A stretch of 64,000 bases of DNA from Serratia marcescens subsp. marcescens ATCC 13880. GTDB lineage: Bacteria > Pseudomonadota > Gammaproteobacteria > Enterobacterales > Enterobacteriaceae. The DNA lies in the NCBI RefSeq assembly GCF_017299535.1, contig NZ_CP071238.1, forward strand, positions 4,092,001 through 4,156,000. Direction: 5' to 3'. Within the stretch, counting starts at the first letter, position 1; each line of letters starts with the position of its first letter. Of this stretch, positions 26,604 to 35,627 are shown piece after piece. A program made the translations under genes and the position numbers. The notes beneath the pieces were generated by a model. That model had not been told where the DNA came from. It did no database searches and worked only from the letters and a program-made list of their open reading frames with translations.

Positions 26604-27377
26604 CTACCGATCGGCGATGATGACCTCCACGCCCAACTCGGTTAACGCCCGCTCGTAATCGTCCGGAAGACGGCTGTCGGTGATCAGCCGATGGATTTGT
26701 CCGGCTTCGCGAATCATGCAAAAGCTCTTGCGACCAAATTTGCTGGCATCCGCCACCGCGATAATCTCGCGCGCCACCTCGCACATCACACGATTGAGGT
26801 GCGCTTCACCGGGGTGAGGCGTGGTGATGCCGGCGCTCAGGTCGAACCCGTCGACGCCCAAAAACAGCTTGTCGAAGCGGTACTGACGCAATTGCTGCTC
26901 GGCAGCCGGACCGTAGAGCGAGTAAGAGTTGCGGCGTACGCTGCCCCCCAGCACCATGACTTCCACCCCGTCGTTTCCCGAAAGCTCGTAGGCAATGTTC
27001 AGCGCATTGGTCATCACCACCAGATCGCGCCGCCCCTTCAGGAACGGCACGATCTGCGCGGTGGTTGAACCGGAATCGAGGATCAGCGCATCGCCGTCGC
27101 GCACATAGCCGGCCGCCGCGTTGGCGATCAGCGTTTTGACGTCGCGATTCAACCGCCCTTTGTCCCGCAGCGGCCGATCGAAAGCGAATTGCTGATTGAG
27201 CATCGCGCCGCCGTAAGCGCGCAGCGCACACCCTTTTCGTTCCAGAAAGCGCAGATCGTTGCGGATCGTCACCGTGGATACCGCAAACTGTTTGCTGAGC
27301 TGTTCCACGCGCACGCTGCCGTGCTCGCATAACAGATCGATAATGTGTTCACGTCGCTTTGCGGTATTCACTGGCAT
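26604..27377 (-). CDS. agaR: DeoR-family repressor of the aga operon
   Basis: A 257-residue DeoR-type regulator. The N-terminal HTH (KRREHIIDLLCEHGSVRVEQ, FAVSTVTIRNDLRFLE) is followed by a sugar-phosphate-sensing domain with ILDSGSTTAQIVPFL and LFLGVDGFDLSAGITT. It resembles E. coli AgaR, which represses N-acetylgalactosamine and galactosamine genes. Here it is the first gene of the operon, 23 bp before kbaZ, so repressor and PTS genes probably share one autoregulated promoter. Its likely operators are the CGAAAG repeats upstream. Confidence 0.86.
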   Translation of the reverse strand: MPVNTAKRREHIIDLLCEHGSVRVEQLSKQFAVSTVTIRNDLRFLERKGCALRAYGGAMLNQQFAFDRPLRDKGRLNRDVKTLIANAAAGYVRDGDALILDSGSTTAQIVPFLKGRRDLVVMTNALNIAYELSGNDGVEVMVLGGSVRRNSYSLYGPAAEQQLRQYRFDKLFLGVDGFDLSAGITTPHPGEAHLNRVMCEVAREIIAVADASKFGRKSFCMIREAGQIHRLITDSRLPDDYERALTELGVEVIIADR

Positions 27378-27420
27378 GAGCTGCGGTCCTCAGGTTTCCG
27401 GCTTCGCCGGGGAGAAGATG

Positions 27421-27631
27421 GCTTTCGCTCTACTGCGCAGGCATTACAGCAAAGCGAAAGCAATGAAATTGTGATCGGGATTACAGCCCCGTTTTAGCAA
27501 AAAAACCGCCAAAAAACCTTTCGAATCGAAACGGATCGAAAAGCCCAAAAGCGGAAGGGGGAAAAAGTGAAATGCCATGACGGGCGATACCCCCGGAGCG
27601 CTGAGGCGTGGGCTGCACGGAAAGCGAAAGC
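27421..27631. promoter_or_regulatory. Candidate AgaR operators (AGCGAAAGC repeats)
   Basis: GCTTTCGCT at 27421-27429 and AGCGAAAGC at 27453-27461 are perfect inverted copies 23 bp apart. A third AGCGAAAGC is at 27623-27631. A related cluster, CTTTCGAATCGAAA then GATCGAAAAG, spans 27518-27543. TTTC-type repeats are typical contacts of AgaR and other DeoR-family repressors. Confidence 0.5.
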
Positions 27632-27671
27632 GGCGCATGGTGCGCTCCGCGCCATGACTTTTAGTTCACTC

Positions 27672-27687
27672 AGTGACCAAGATCACA
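27672..27687. promoter_or_regulatory. Candidate CRP site
   Basis: AGTGACCAAGATCACA matches TGTGA-N6-TCACA at nine of ten fixed positions. It lies between the agaR operon and the divergent permease gene and could serve either. PTS operons are commonly CRP-dependent. Confidence 0.5.
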
Positions 27688-27879
27688 TAATGGCAATTAT
27701 CCGGCGGCCGGCGGGGATTAACCGCCGCCATCCCGCCGGGCCGTACCCTTGTCAGCACGAGCCATCTTCCCTACACTGGCGATCGGATACCGTCGATTTT
27801 CGGTACGTAAGCGTTAACGTCAATCAACGCATCACGCCATGCAGCACTGATTGACTGCATGCCTTGGTGCGAGGAACCC

Positions 27880-29100
27880 ATGCCGCAACCCGCTTCACCC
27901 CCAGCGTCCACCGCGACCCCGCGTCGCCGGTTACACCGCCCTATTCTGCTTATCGTCGGCATTATGCTGATCGCGGCCAATTTGCGCGCCGCCCTGACCA
28001 GCGTCGGCCCGCTGCTGGAACAGATCCAGCAACAGCTGGCGTTGTCCGCCACCGCCGCCGGCCTGATCAATTCGCTGCCGCTGATCCTGTTCGCCATCCT
28101 CTCGCCGTTGACCCCGGCGCTGGCGAAACGCATCGGTATCGAGCGCACCCTGGGCCTCGCCCTCGCGCTGCTGATCTGCGGCATCGCCCTGCGCTCCCTG
28201 CCGCAAGACGCCATGCTATGGCCGGGCAGCATCCTGATCGGCGCCGCCATCGCCTTCGCCAACGTGGTGCTGCCGACGCTGGTGAAAAGAGATTTCCCAC
28301 ATCGCGCCGCCGCGATGATCGCCGCCTATGCGGCGGTGATGTCGCTGGTTGCCGCCATCGCTTCCGGTCTGGCCGTGCCGCTGGCTTCGCTGGCCGACCT
28401 TGGCTGGCGGTTCTCCTTGTTATGCTGGGGCTTGCCTGCGCTGTTGGCGCTGCTGGTGTGGTTGCCGCAACTGCGGCGCTCCGCCACTCCCGCCACTAAA
28501 GAGCCGCAGCCGACGGAGCCGCAACGCTATCGCTCTCCCTGGGGCAGCGCGCTGGGCTGGCAAGTGGCGATGTTCATGGGGCTGCAATCGATCGCCTTCT
28601 ACACCATCATCGGCTGGTTCAGCGCTTTTGCCGCCAGCCACGGCACCTCCGCTCAGCAGGCGGGTTTCGAACTGTTCGTTTACCAGGTGGTAGCGATCGT
28701 CGCCAACTTTGTCATGGTGGTGATTTTGCCGCGGGCGCGCGATCAGCGGGCGATAGCGTTGGGCAGCTCACTGCTGATCTTCATCGGCGTCGGGGGATTA
28801 TTGGTGCAACCCGCCAGTTCACTGGTGTGGCTGACGTTTGCCGGGTTGGGGGCGGGGAGTTCGCTGGTGCTGGCGCTGTCGTTCTTTGGATTGCGCAGTC
28901 AGCATCATCATCAGGCGACGCTGCTGTCGGGTATGGCGCAATCCGTCGGTTATCTGTTGGCGGCGCTGGGGCCCACCCTATTCGGCCTGCTGCACGATCT
29001 GACGGAAGGCTGGCGCTTGCCGTTGATCGCCCTGCTGGGCCTGACCGTCTTGCAAATGCTGTTCGGCGCGCTGGCCGGCCGCAGCCGCGTGATCAGCTAA
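27880..29100 (+). CDS. CynX/NimT-family MFS transporter
   Basis: A 406-residue major facilitator of the CynX/NimT (cyanate/nitroimidazole) family with about twelve transmembrane segments. Family-like blocks are LIAANLRAALTSVGPLL near the N-terminus and LVKRDFPHRAAAMIAAYAAV. The substrate is not predictable. The start was put at 27880 (MPQPASPP) because GAGGA lies 5 bp upstream; an ATG 21 bp earlier is possible. Its end overlaps a small opposite-strand gene by 8 bp. Confidence 0.85.
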   Translation: MPQPASPPASTATPRRRLHRPILLIVGIMLIAANLRAALTSVGPLLEQIQQQLALSATAAGLINSLPLILFAILSPLTPALAKRIGIERTLGLALALLICGIALRSLPQDAMLWPGSILIGAAIAFANVVLPTLVKRDFPHRAAAMIAAYAAVMSLVAAIASGLAVPLASLADLGWRFSLLCWGLPALLALLVWLPQLRRSATPATKEPQPTEPQRYRSPWGSALGWQVAMFMGLQSIAFYTIIGWFSAFAASHGTSAQQAGFELFVYQVVAIVANFVMVVILPRARDQRAIALGSSLLIFIGVGGLLVQPASSLVWLTFAGLGAGSSLVLALSFFGLRSQHHHQATLLSGMAQSVGYLLAALGPTLFGLLHDLTEGWRLPLIALLGLTVLQMLFGALAGRSRVIS

Positions 29101-29260
29101 CGCTGCGGCGCAATGGGGGACGCGCCGGCTCAGAGTCGGTGTCCTGCCATAAATCTTCAATAAAGGCGCGCTGCTCATCGCTCAGCACCCATGACGGCGG
29201 AATTTTGGACTGTGCGCGACGCTCAGCGCCCTCACGGTTTTTAGCCTGCTTTTTGTTCAC
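29093..29260 (-). CDS. Small soluble protein, 55 aa, unknown function
   Basis: A short gene with a GTG start and an excellent AGGAAGG ribosome site 6 bp upstream. The product begins MNKKQAKNREGAERRAQSKI and continues PPSWVLSDEQRAFIEDLWQD, then ends in a proline/arginine-rich tail. It is highly charged with no membrane segment. It lies 23 bp after the small YmiA-like membrane gene and is probably co-transcribed with it. The last codons overlap the end of the permease gene on the other strand. I do not recognise the family; the start signal and reading frame make a real gene likely. Confidence 0.6.
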   Translation of the reverse strand: MNKKQAKNREGAERRAQSKIPPSWVLSDEQRAFIEDLWQDTDSEPARPPLRRSVS

Positions 29261-29283
29261 GAATCGCCTTCCTGCTTAACCTG

Positions 29284-29394
29284 CTAACTCAGTAACCAAT
29301 AAATCACGGCGGCGGTTAACAGCCAGAACAGCCCGCTACCGATAAACACACACAGCCATGCTCTACGTTTGATATCAGATCCATCCTTGCTCAC
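29284..29394 (-). CDS. YmiA-like single-pass small membrane protein, 36 aa
   Basis: The frame starts at GTG with GAGGG 7 bp upstream. It encodes MSKDGSDIKRRAWL followed by one strongly hydrophobic helix (CVFIGSGLFWLLTAAVIYWLL). The pattern K/R-R-A-W-L-x-V-F-x-G-S-x-L-F-W is the hallmark of E. coli YmiA, a small inner-membrane protein of unknown role, recalled here from memory. Positive charges before the helix predict the N-terminus inside. It is the first gene of a two-gene micro-operon. Confidence 0.65.
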   Translation of the reverse strand: MSKDGSDIKRRAWLCVFIGSGLFWLLTAAVIYWLLS

Positions 29395-29430
29395 CACAGC
29401 GCCCTCAACCAATAGATTAAACCATTCAAA

Positions 29431-29474
29431 CGACAATTATCGATCTGTTTTAACGATCGATAAAGTCGTTTTTT
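29431..29474. repeat. Long inverted repeat followed by T6
   Basis: TTATCGATC (29437-29445) and GATCGATAA (29455-29463) are perfect 9-bp arms around a 9-base spacer. Pairing extends outward to CGAC and GTCG, and six T residues follow at 29469-29474. It can be read as a plus-strand terminator for the permease transcript or as an operator in the promoter of the small-gene operon. Confidence 0.5.
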
Positions 29475-29785
29475 CCTATGGAAATTTAAAAAACAGCTGC
29501 TAGCCATAGACCTGCATCACCGCCTCAGTAAGAACGGCACCGTGGATATCACTGTTATCGGCAGGCGATAACTTGAATTGATAGGCGAACGAACGTGCAG
29601 TGTGCCATATCTTTAAAGGTCAAAATTAAACCACTAGTAAATAATTCAACTATCAATTACTTGACTGGCCATAAGCCAAATCGGCAACAGACAGCGCTGA
29701 AGGCGGGGGATAAAATGAAGCGACGTACTGGGATCATGCGGAGAGAAGCGCCGGCCCGCTTTAGTCTCGCTCGGGCCGGTGTGAG
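29475..29785. other. Gene-free stretch before yojI
   Basis: No supported gene. A GC hairpin CCGGCCCG/CGGGCCGG with a 13-base loop lies at 29752-29779, just beyond the end of yojI, and may act in termination, although no A-tract suits the minus strand. A minus-strand frame ending at 29503 reads SPADNSDIHGAVLTEAVMQV but has no start codon. Confidence 0.4.
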
Positions 29786-31438
29786 TTAACCGATTCTGCT
29801 GACGGAATCCCGACTGGCGTGTTCACGCTCGCTGCCGGTCAGCTCACGTAAATGACCCGAGCGCATCTCAAGCAGCCGATCGGCGTGTTCGAAATAGTGA
29901 TCGTCATGGCTGATGGCAAACACCGTTTTGCCCAGCGCGCGCAGTTCTGGCAACAGCTCGCGATAGAAAATGCGCCGGAATTGCGGATCCTGATCCGCGG
30001 CCCATTCATCCAACAGCAAGATATCGCGCTGTTCCGCCACGGCCAGCAGCAAAGCCAGACGCTTGCGCTGCCCCTGCGACAGTTGCGGGTTGGTCACCCT
30101 GGCGCCGTCGAACTGCAGTTTGCTTTTCATATTCAACCGCTCGAGCCAGCCGGCGACCAGTTCCGCATCGGGCTCGCCGCCTTCCGGCCCTTGCAAACGA
30201 TCGAACTGATGAAAATCGGTGAAAATCGCCGAAAACAGCCGACGATAGCCCGGCATATCCGCCGCGCTCTGTGCGACGCCATCCAGAACGATGTGCCCGC
30301 TCACCGGCCGGTACAACCCGGTCAACAGCATCGCCAGCGTTGACTTGCCGCTGCCGTTGCCGCCGATCAAAAAGACCAGCTCGCCACGCCGCAGCGTCAG
30401 ATTAAGCGGCCCGACGGCAAAACCGGGCTGTTGCTCCGTATCGGCATAGTGAAAAACCACGTCGCGCAGCTCCAGCGTCTGCCAGGAACGGCCTGCGGCG
30501 GCAGGAAACGCCGGTTGGTACTCGGCCAGGCGCAGCATCTTCAGCTTGTTGAAGGCGACTTCGGCGCTGACCAGCGTCGGAAACGCCCCGACCGCCTGCA
30601 GTAATGGCGTGCGCAAGAACAGCAGCGTCAGGGAATACGTGGCGGCCACCGCCGAGTCCGCCCATCCCAGGCTGTTAGCCATAAAGAACACCAGTCCGAT
30701 CGCCCCCAACATCATGATATTTGACCAGTTGAGCGCACTCAAATGGAAGGTATCGGCGCGAATGATATGGTGGCGGTAAGCTTGCGCATCGGGTTGATAG
30801 GTCTGTTCGTACAGCGCCTGCGCTCGCTTGCGGTTTAACGTCAGCTCCTTGCGACCGTCAATCACCGATTCGTAATGATGATAGAGGCGCTCTTCCGACT
30901 CGCGCAAACTGGCCATATGGCGATAAACCCGCGAGACCAGGCAGCCGCTGCCCACCACGGTGACGGCGACCCACACCGCCGTCACCGCCAGCATTTTCGG
31001 CGATAGCCACCCCAGATAGGCCGCCGACCCCAGGGTTAAAATCACCCCTTGCACCAGTTCGGGCAAGCGCACGAAGGCGACGGTGATATTGCGGACATCG
31101 CTGGAGAGGCTGGCCAACAATGAGGCGCTGCCTAACTGTTCAAGGCGTTCAATATCGGTATCCAGGATGCGCTTCACTAACTGCCCGCGCAGACGGTAGA
31201 CGAAGTAATGGCCCAATGTCGTCAGCGCCAATTGCGATCCCAGCGTGACCGCCATCAGCAATGCCAGCAGGGCGAGAAACATCGGCAGCACAGCCAATGC
31301 ATCGCCGCCGGCCTCCATCAGGTATTGATTGATAAACGCAATGATACCGATGCCCAAGCCGGCGCTGGTCATGGTCAATGCCATAACCGCCAGAAATGAC
31401 CAACGATACTGGTGATAAACCACCCGTAGCAGTTCCAT
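29786..31438 (-). CDS. yojI: YojI-type ABC exporter (microcin/siderophore peptide type)
   Basis: A 550-residue fused permease-ATPase matching E. coli YojI (547 aa) along its length: [59 protein letters not shown] and [19 protein letters not shown]. The ATPase has Walker [10 protein letters not shown], signature LSQGQRKR and Walker [15 protein letters not shown]. coli YojI exports microcin J25. The start at 31438 equals the family N-terminus and discards 20 upstream residues. It diverges from a LysR gene. Confidence 0.93.
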   Translation of the reverse strand: MELLRVVYHQYRWSFLAVMALTMTSAGLGIGIIAFINQYLMEAGGDALAVLPMFLALLALLMAVTLGSQLALTTLGHYFVYRLRGQLVKRILDTDIERLEQLGSASLLASLSSDVRNITVAFVRLPELVQGVILTLGSAAYLGWLSPKMLAVTAVWVAVTVVGSGCLVSRVYRHMASLRESEERLYHHYESVIDGRKELTLNRKRAQALYEQTYQPDAQAYRHHIIRADTFHLSALNWSNIMMLGAIGLVFFMANSLGWADSAVAATYSLTLLFLRTPLLQAVGAFPTLVSAEVAFNKLKMLRLAEYQPAFPAAAGRSWQTLELRDVVFHYADTEQQPGFAVGPLNLTLRRGELVFLIGGNGSGKSTLAMLLTGLYRPVSGHIVLDGVAQSAADMPGYRRLFSAIFTDFHQFDRLQGPEGGEPDAELVAGWLERLNMKSKLQFDGARVTNPQLSQGQRKRLALLLAVAEQRDILLLDEWAADQDPQFRRIFYRELLPELRALGKTVFAISHDDHYFEHADRLLEMRSGHLRELTGSEREHASRDSVSRIG

Positions 31439-31487
31439 GAAAAAACCTCTGAAGTCGCGATCTGGCAGGCATTGTAAGCGGCGCGAG

Positions 31488-31512
31488 AATGAGATCAAGA
31501 CGAATTCTCATT
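31488..31512. promoter_or_regulatory. Inverted repeat upstream of yojI
   Basis: AATGAGA (31488-31494) and TCTCATT (31506-31512) are perfect arms in the yojI-LysR divergent region. The left side partly resembles a Fur box (GAGAATGAGA), but the match is incomplete. It is a candidate operator for Fur or for the divergent LysR protein. Confidence 0.3.
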
Positions 31513-31616
31513 GTTCGCGCAGCCTCTGATTTCGACGCCAAGGGCATTTTGATGATTGCTTATTGAAACGAGAGACTTACACTGGCGCCACTTGCCGCTG
31601 AAGGGAACAGCCGATT

Positions 31617-32537
31617 ATGCTCGCCACTCACGAATACGCCAACGACCTGATTCTGTTTGCCCTGATTGTCGACTGCGGCTCGTTCAGCAAAGCCGCGGAG
31701 AGCGCCGGCATCACCAGCTCGGTGGTCAGCAAACGCATCGGGCGGTTGGAAAAATCGCTGGGCGCCCGCCTGTTGTACCGCACCACCCGCAGCCTGACGC
31801 TGACCGAAAGCGGCCAGGCGCTCTACCAGCAGGCCAAAGAGATCGGCGCCAAAGTGCAGGAGGCGCTGTACGCCGTCAGCGAAAAGAGCGAAGAGTTGAC
31901 CGGCACCATCCGCATGTCGGTGCCGACCATTTCGGGCGAGCTGCTGCTGAGCGAAAGCGTGGCGGAATTTTGCGCCCTGCATCCCAGCCTGAAGGTCGAA
32001 ATGCGGCTGGAAAACCGCTTCGTCGATCTGGTGGAAGAAGGCATCGATCTGGCGATCCGTACCGGGACAATGCCGGACTCCAGCCTGATTGCCCGGCCGA
32101 TCTTCGATTCCCGCTGGGTGATCGTCTGCTCGCCGGGCTACCTGGAAAGCCACCCGGAACCGCGCAGCGCCGACGATCTGCTGAGCCACAACTGCCTGAC
32201 CTACACCTACCAAGAGAGCGGCACCGCCAACTGGCTGATGAAGCGGCCGGGCCGCAACGGCATCTACGAGCTGCAGGTTAACGGCAACCTGTCGGCCAAC
32301 AATGCGCGGGCGATCCGCAAAGCGGTGATCGGCGGCCACGGCATCGCCATGGTGCCGCGCTGCATGGTGTATGAAGATTTGCAGGACGGTAAACTGACGG
32401 AGATCCTGGCCGGCCACTGCGGCAAAGTGCTGGGCATTTACGCCGTTTATCCTTATACCCGCAATCTGCCGTTAAAAACCCGTCTGCTGATCGAACATAT
32501 CATCGGTTCCTACCAAAATATCAGCCATTATTTTTGA
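31617..32537 (+). CDS. LysR-family regulator upstream of the lactate genes
   Basis: A 306-residue LysR-type protein. The HTH (FALIVDCGSFSKAAESAGITSSVVSKRIGRLE) is followed by an effector domain of the DmlR-like group (GTIRMSVPTISGELLLSE and DLLSHNCLTYTYQ). An AAGGGA ribosome site precedes the ATG. It lies upstream of lldP in the same direction, with 323 bp between, and divergent from yojI. E. coli controls lldPD with the GntR-type LldR, which is absent here, so this gene is a candidate replacement regulator; that is inference. Confidence 0.8.
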   Translation: MLATHEYANDLILFALIVDCGSFSKAAESAGITSSVVSKRIGRLEKSLGARLLYRTTRSLTLTESGQALYQQAKEIGAKVQEALYAVSEKSEELTGTIRMSVPTISGELLLSESVAEFCALHPSLKVEMRLENRFVDLVEEGIDLAIRTGTMPDSSLIARPIFDSRWVIVCSPGYLESHPEPRSADDLLSHNCLTYTYQESGTANWLMKRPGRNGIYELQVNGNLSANNARAIRKAVIGGHGIAMVPRCMVYEDLQDGKLTEILAGHCGKVLGIYAVYPYTRNLPLKTRLLIEHIIGSYQNISHYF

Positions 32538-32615
32538 GTTTTCCTCTCGGATTATTTCCCCGCTACCGCAAAAGACCGCGGGGATTACGGCATTTTTGGA
32601 CATAATCTATTGAAC

Positions 32616-32807
32616 ATTACCGCCTAATTAATGTGAGCTCGCGCACTTACCGCACATCCATAATCCCTATCATACTGATTTTAAATCAATTAATTTAACC
32701 TCTTCTACCGGCGTTTTTCCCTGCGCCGACGCCGTTCGCCGATGTTAAAAAATTACCGCATGGCATCATCGCCAACGTTGTGATTAGAATGAAAATGTTG
32801 CGGTAAT
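32616..32807. promoter_or_regulatory. Repeated ATTACCGC motifs upstream of lldP
   Basis: ATTACCGCC is at 32616-32624, ATTACCGCA at 32752-32760, and its inverted copy TGCGGTAAT at 32799-32807, all in the 323-bp gap before lldP. The last two form an inverted pair 38 bp apart, ending 53 bp before the start codon. They are candidate operator half-sites for the upstream LysR protein or another regulator. Confidence 0.45.
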
Positions 32808-32860
32808 TAACCTTTCAGCTACATCTCTCTGCCCATAAAAATAATAACCCTGAGGATCTT

Positions 32861-34444
32861 ATGCCCCTGCTTTTCAGTATTGCGCCCATCATCCTGCTGA
32901 TTTGGATGATGACCAAAAGGAATGGCGTGCCCTCTTACCTCGCCCTGCCGCTGACGGCCGCCGTGGTGTATGCCGTACAGCTCCTGTGGTTCGATGCCTC
33001 GCTGCGGCTGCTGCATGCCAATATCATCACCGCGCTGGTGTCGACGCTGACGCCGATCACCATCATTGCCGGCGCCATCCTGCTCAACAAACTGATGCAG
33101 GTAAGCGGCGCGGAAAACGTGGTGCGCCGCTGGCTGGAAACCATCAGCCCCAATCCCGTGGCCCAACTGATGATTATCGGCTGGGCATTCGCCTTTATGA
33201 TCGAGGGCGCCAGCGGCTTCGGCACACCGGCCGCCATCGCCGCGCCGATTCTGGTCGGGCTGGGCTTCAACCCGCTGCGCGTCGCCCTGCTGACGCTGGT
33301 GATGAACTCGGTGCCGGTCTCCTTCGGCGCCGTAGGCACCCCCACCTGGTTCGGCTTTGCCAACCTCGGCCTGTCGGACGCCAGCCTGCTGGAGATCGGC
33401 CGGCAAACCGCGCTGATCCACGTTGTCGCCGGCTTCGTCATTCCTCTGCTGGCGCTGCGCTTTATCGTTTCCTGGCAGGATATCCGCCGCAACCTGCCGT
33501 TTATCCTGCTCAGCGTGCTGAGCTGCACCCTGCCCTATCTGCTGCTGGCCCAGGTGAACTATGAGTTCCCGGCGCTGGTCGGCGGCGCGATCGGCCTGGC
33601 GCTGTCGGTGCTGCTGGCGCGCGGTGGCATCGGCCTCGCCCGCGGCGACAAACCGCAGAGCGCCGCGCAGGCGGTGCCGTTCATGCAGGTGGTCAAGGCC
33701 ATGACCCCGACCCTGCTGCTGATTGCTATTCTGATAGTGACGCGCGTCCACCAGTTGGGCCTCAAGGCGCTGCTCAACAACACCGCGCTGCTGTGGCAGG
33801 AAAACCTCGGCTGGCTCGGGGAGCTGCGCATCAGCCGGGCGCTGATCGTCGAACTGCAGCAGGTGCTGGGCACCGCCGCCGCCGCCGGCTACAAAACGCT
33901 GTATGTCCCGGCGCTGATCCCGTTCCTGTTGGTGGTGCTGCTGTGTATTCCGCTGTTCCGTCTGAATGGCGGCCAGGTGCGGCAAATGTTCAGCGAAACC
34001 GGCGGGCGCATCGCGCGGCCCTTTATCGCCCTGTTCGGCGCGCTGGTGATGGTTAACCTGATGATGCAGGGCGACGACAACGCGCCGGTGATCCTGATCG
34101 GTAAAGCGCTGGCGGCGCTGACCGGCGACAGCTGGCTGCTGTTCTCGTCGTTCCTCGGCGCGTTGGGCTCGTTCTTCTCCGGCTCCAATACCGTTTCGAA
34201 CCTGACGTTCGGCGGCATTCAGCAGTCGATCGCCCAGAGCAGCGGTCTTGATGTCAACCTGACGCTGGCATTGCAGTCCGTCGGCGGCGCCATGGGCAAC
34301 ATGGTGTGCCTGAACAACATTATCGCGGTCTGTTCGATCCTCGGGATCGGCAACGCCGAAGGCAAAATCATCAGAAGGACCGTACTGCCGATGCTGGCGT
34401 ACGGCGGGATTGCGGCCGGTATGGCAACGATCCTCACGCTCTGA
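32861..34444 (+). CDS. lldP: L-lactate permease family transporter
   Basis: A 527-residue inner-membrane protein of the LctP/LldP lactate permease family with about twelve to fourteen hydrophobic segments. Diagnostic blocks are GWAFAFMIEGASGFGTPAAI, SVPVSFGAVGTPTWFGFANL and FFSGSNTVSNLTFGGIQQ. It imports lactate, probably with protons. GAGGAT precedes the ATG. It is followed 42 bp later by lldD, so transport and oxidation of L-lactate are encoded together. It is somewhat shorter than E. coli LldP (551 aa). Confidence 0.93.
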   Translation: MPLLFSIAPIILLIWMMTKRNGVPSYLALPLTAAVVYAVQLLWFDASLRLLHANIITALVSTLTPITIIAGAILLNKLMQVSGAENVVRRWLETISPNPVAQLMIIGWAFAFMIEGASGFGTPAAIAAPILVGLGFNPLRVALLTLVMNSVPVSFGAVGTPTWFGFANLGLSDASLLEIGRQTALIHVVAGFVIPLLALRFIVSWQDIRRNLPFILLSVLSCTLPYLLLAQVNYEFPALVGGAIGLALSVLLARGGIGLARGDKPQSAAQAVPFMQVVKAMTPTLLLIAILIVTRVHQLGLKALLNNTALLWQENLGWLGELRISRALIVELQQVLGTAAAAGYKTLYVPALIPFLLVVLLCIPLFRLNGGQVRQMFSETGGRIARPFIALFGALVMVNLMMQGDDNAPVILIGKALAALTGDSWLLFSSFLGALGSFFSGSNTVSNLTFGGIQQSIAQSSGLDVNLTLALQSVGGAMGNMVCLNNIIAVCSILGIGNAEGKIIRRTVLPMLAYGGIAAGMATILTL

Positions 34445-34486
34445 CCGAACACTCGTTATCGCAAGCAAGACAAGAAGGTAAACACT

Positions 34487-35626
34487 ATGATCATCTCCGC
34501 GTCAACCGACTACCGGGCCGCCGCCCAGGCCAAACTGCCGCCGTTTCTGTTTCACTATATCGACGGCGGGGCCTACGCGGAGCATACGCTGAAGCGCAAT
34601 ACCGCAGATCTGGCCGATATTGCCTTGCGCCAGCGCGTGCTGCGCAATATGTCCGAACTCAGCCTGGAGACTACGTTGTTCGGCGAGCAGCTGGCGATGC
34701 CGGTGGCGCTGGGGCCGGTGGGGCTGACCGGCATGTACGCCCGCCGCGGCGAAGTGCAGGCCGCGCGCGCCGCGGCCAAAAAAGGCATCCCGTTCACGCT
34801 GTCCACCGTGTCGGTCTGCCCGATCGAAGAGGTGGCGCCGGCGATCGATCGGCCGATGTGGTTCCAGCTCTACGTGCTGAAAGATCGCGGCTTTATGCGC
34901 AACGCGCTGGAGCGCGCCAAAGCCGCCGGCGTGAAAACGCTGGTGTTTACCGTCGACATGCCGGTGCCCGGCGCCCGTTACCGCGACGCCCACTCGGGGA
35001 TGAGCGGCCCCAACGCCGCCCTGCGCCGCGTGCTGCAGGCGTTTACCCATCCGCAGTGGGCCTGGGATGTCGGCCTGTTCGGCAAGCCGCACGATCTGGG
35101 CAACGTCTCGGCCTACCGCGGTAAACCGACCAGCCTGGAAGATTACATCGGCTGGCTGGGCGCCAACTTCGATCCGTCGATTTCCTGGAAAGATCTGGAG
35201 TGGATCCGCGAGTTCTGGGACGGCCCGATGATCATCAAAGGCATTCTGGATCCGGAAGACGCCAAAGACGCGGTGCGCTTCGGCGCCGATGGCATCATCG
35301 TCTCCAACCACGGCGGCCGCCAACTGGACGGCGTGCTGTCGACCGCGCGCGCCATGCCGGCGATCGCCGACGCGGTGAAAGGCGACATCACCCTGCTGGC
35401 CGACTCCGGCATCCGCAGTGGCCTGGACGTGGTGCGCATGATCGCGCTGGGCGCCGACAGCGTGCTGCTGGGGCGCGCCTTCGTCTATGCGCTGGCGGCG
35501 GCCGGCGAAGCCGGGGTGGCTAACTTGCTGGATCTGATCGACAAAGAGATGCGCGTCGCCATGACGCTCACCGGCGCGAAAACCATTGCGGAGATCAACG
35601 CCGGATCGCTGGTCAGAAACGCCTGA
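34487..35626 (+). CDS. lldD: L-lactate dehydrogenase, FMN-dependent
   Basis: Membrane-associated FMN enzyme that oxidises L-lactate to pyruvate and passes electrons to the quinone pool. The catalytic histidine is H275 in [10 protein letters not shown]. The FMN-binding barrel blocks [29 protein letters not shown] and [19 protein letters not shown] match E. coli LldD. At 379 aa it lacks about 17 C-terminal residues present in E. coli. An AAGAAGG ribosome site is present. It converges tightly on the MoaF-like gene with only 1 bp between stops. Confidence 0.96.
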   Translation: MIISASTDYRAAAQAKLPPFLFHYIDGGAYAEHTLKRNTADLADIALRQRVLRNMSELSLETTLFGEQLAMPVALGPVGLTGMYARRGEVQAARAAAKKGIPFTLSTVSVCPIEEVAPAIDRPMWFQLYVLKDRGFMRNALERAKAAGVKTLVFTVDMPVPGARYRDAHSGMSGPNAALRRVLQAFTHPQWAWDVGLFGKPHDLGNVSAYRGKPTSLEDYIGWLGANFDPSISWKDLEWIREFWDGPMIIKGILDPEDAKDAVRFGADGIIVSNHGGRQLDGVLSTARAMPAIADAVKGDITLLADSGIRSGLDVVRMIALGADSVLLGRAFVYALAAAGEAGVANLLDLIDKEMRVAMTLTGAKTIAEINAGSLVRNA

Positions 35627-35627
35627 A

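Noticed and set aside
29503..29620. Minus-strand frame ending SPADNSDIHGAVLTEAVMQV
   Set aside because: There is no start codon and a stop lies upstream. It may be the relic of a gene, but it is too short to name.
29595..29789. 64-aa plus-strand frame before yojI
   Set aside because: Start without ribosome site, composition not protein-like, and it runs into the end of yojI.
32819..34468. 549-aa minus-strand open frame opposite lldP
   Set aside because: It lies opposite a clear lactate permease gene and is rich in Gln, Arg and His, typical of the antisense of GC-rich membrane genes.
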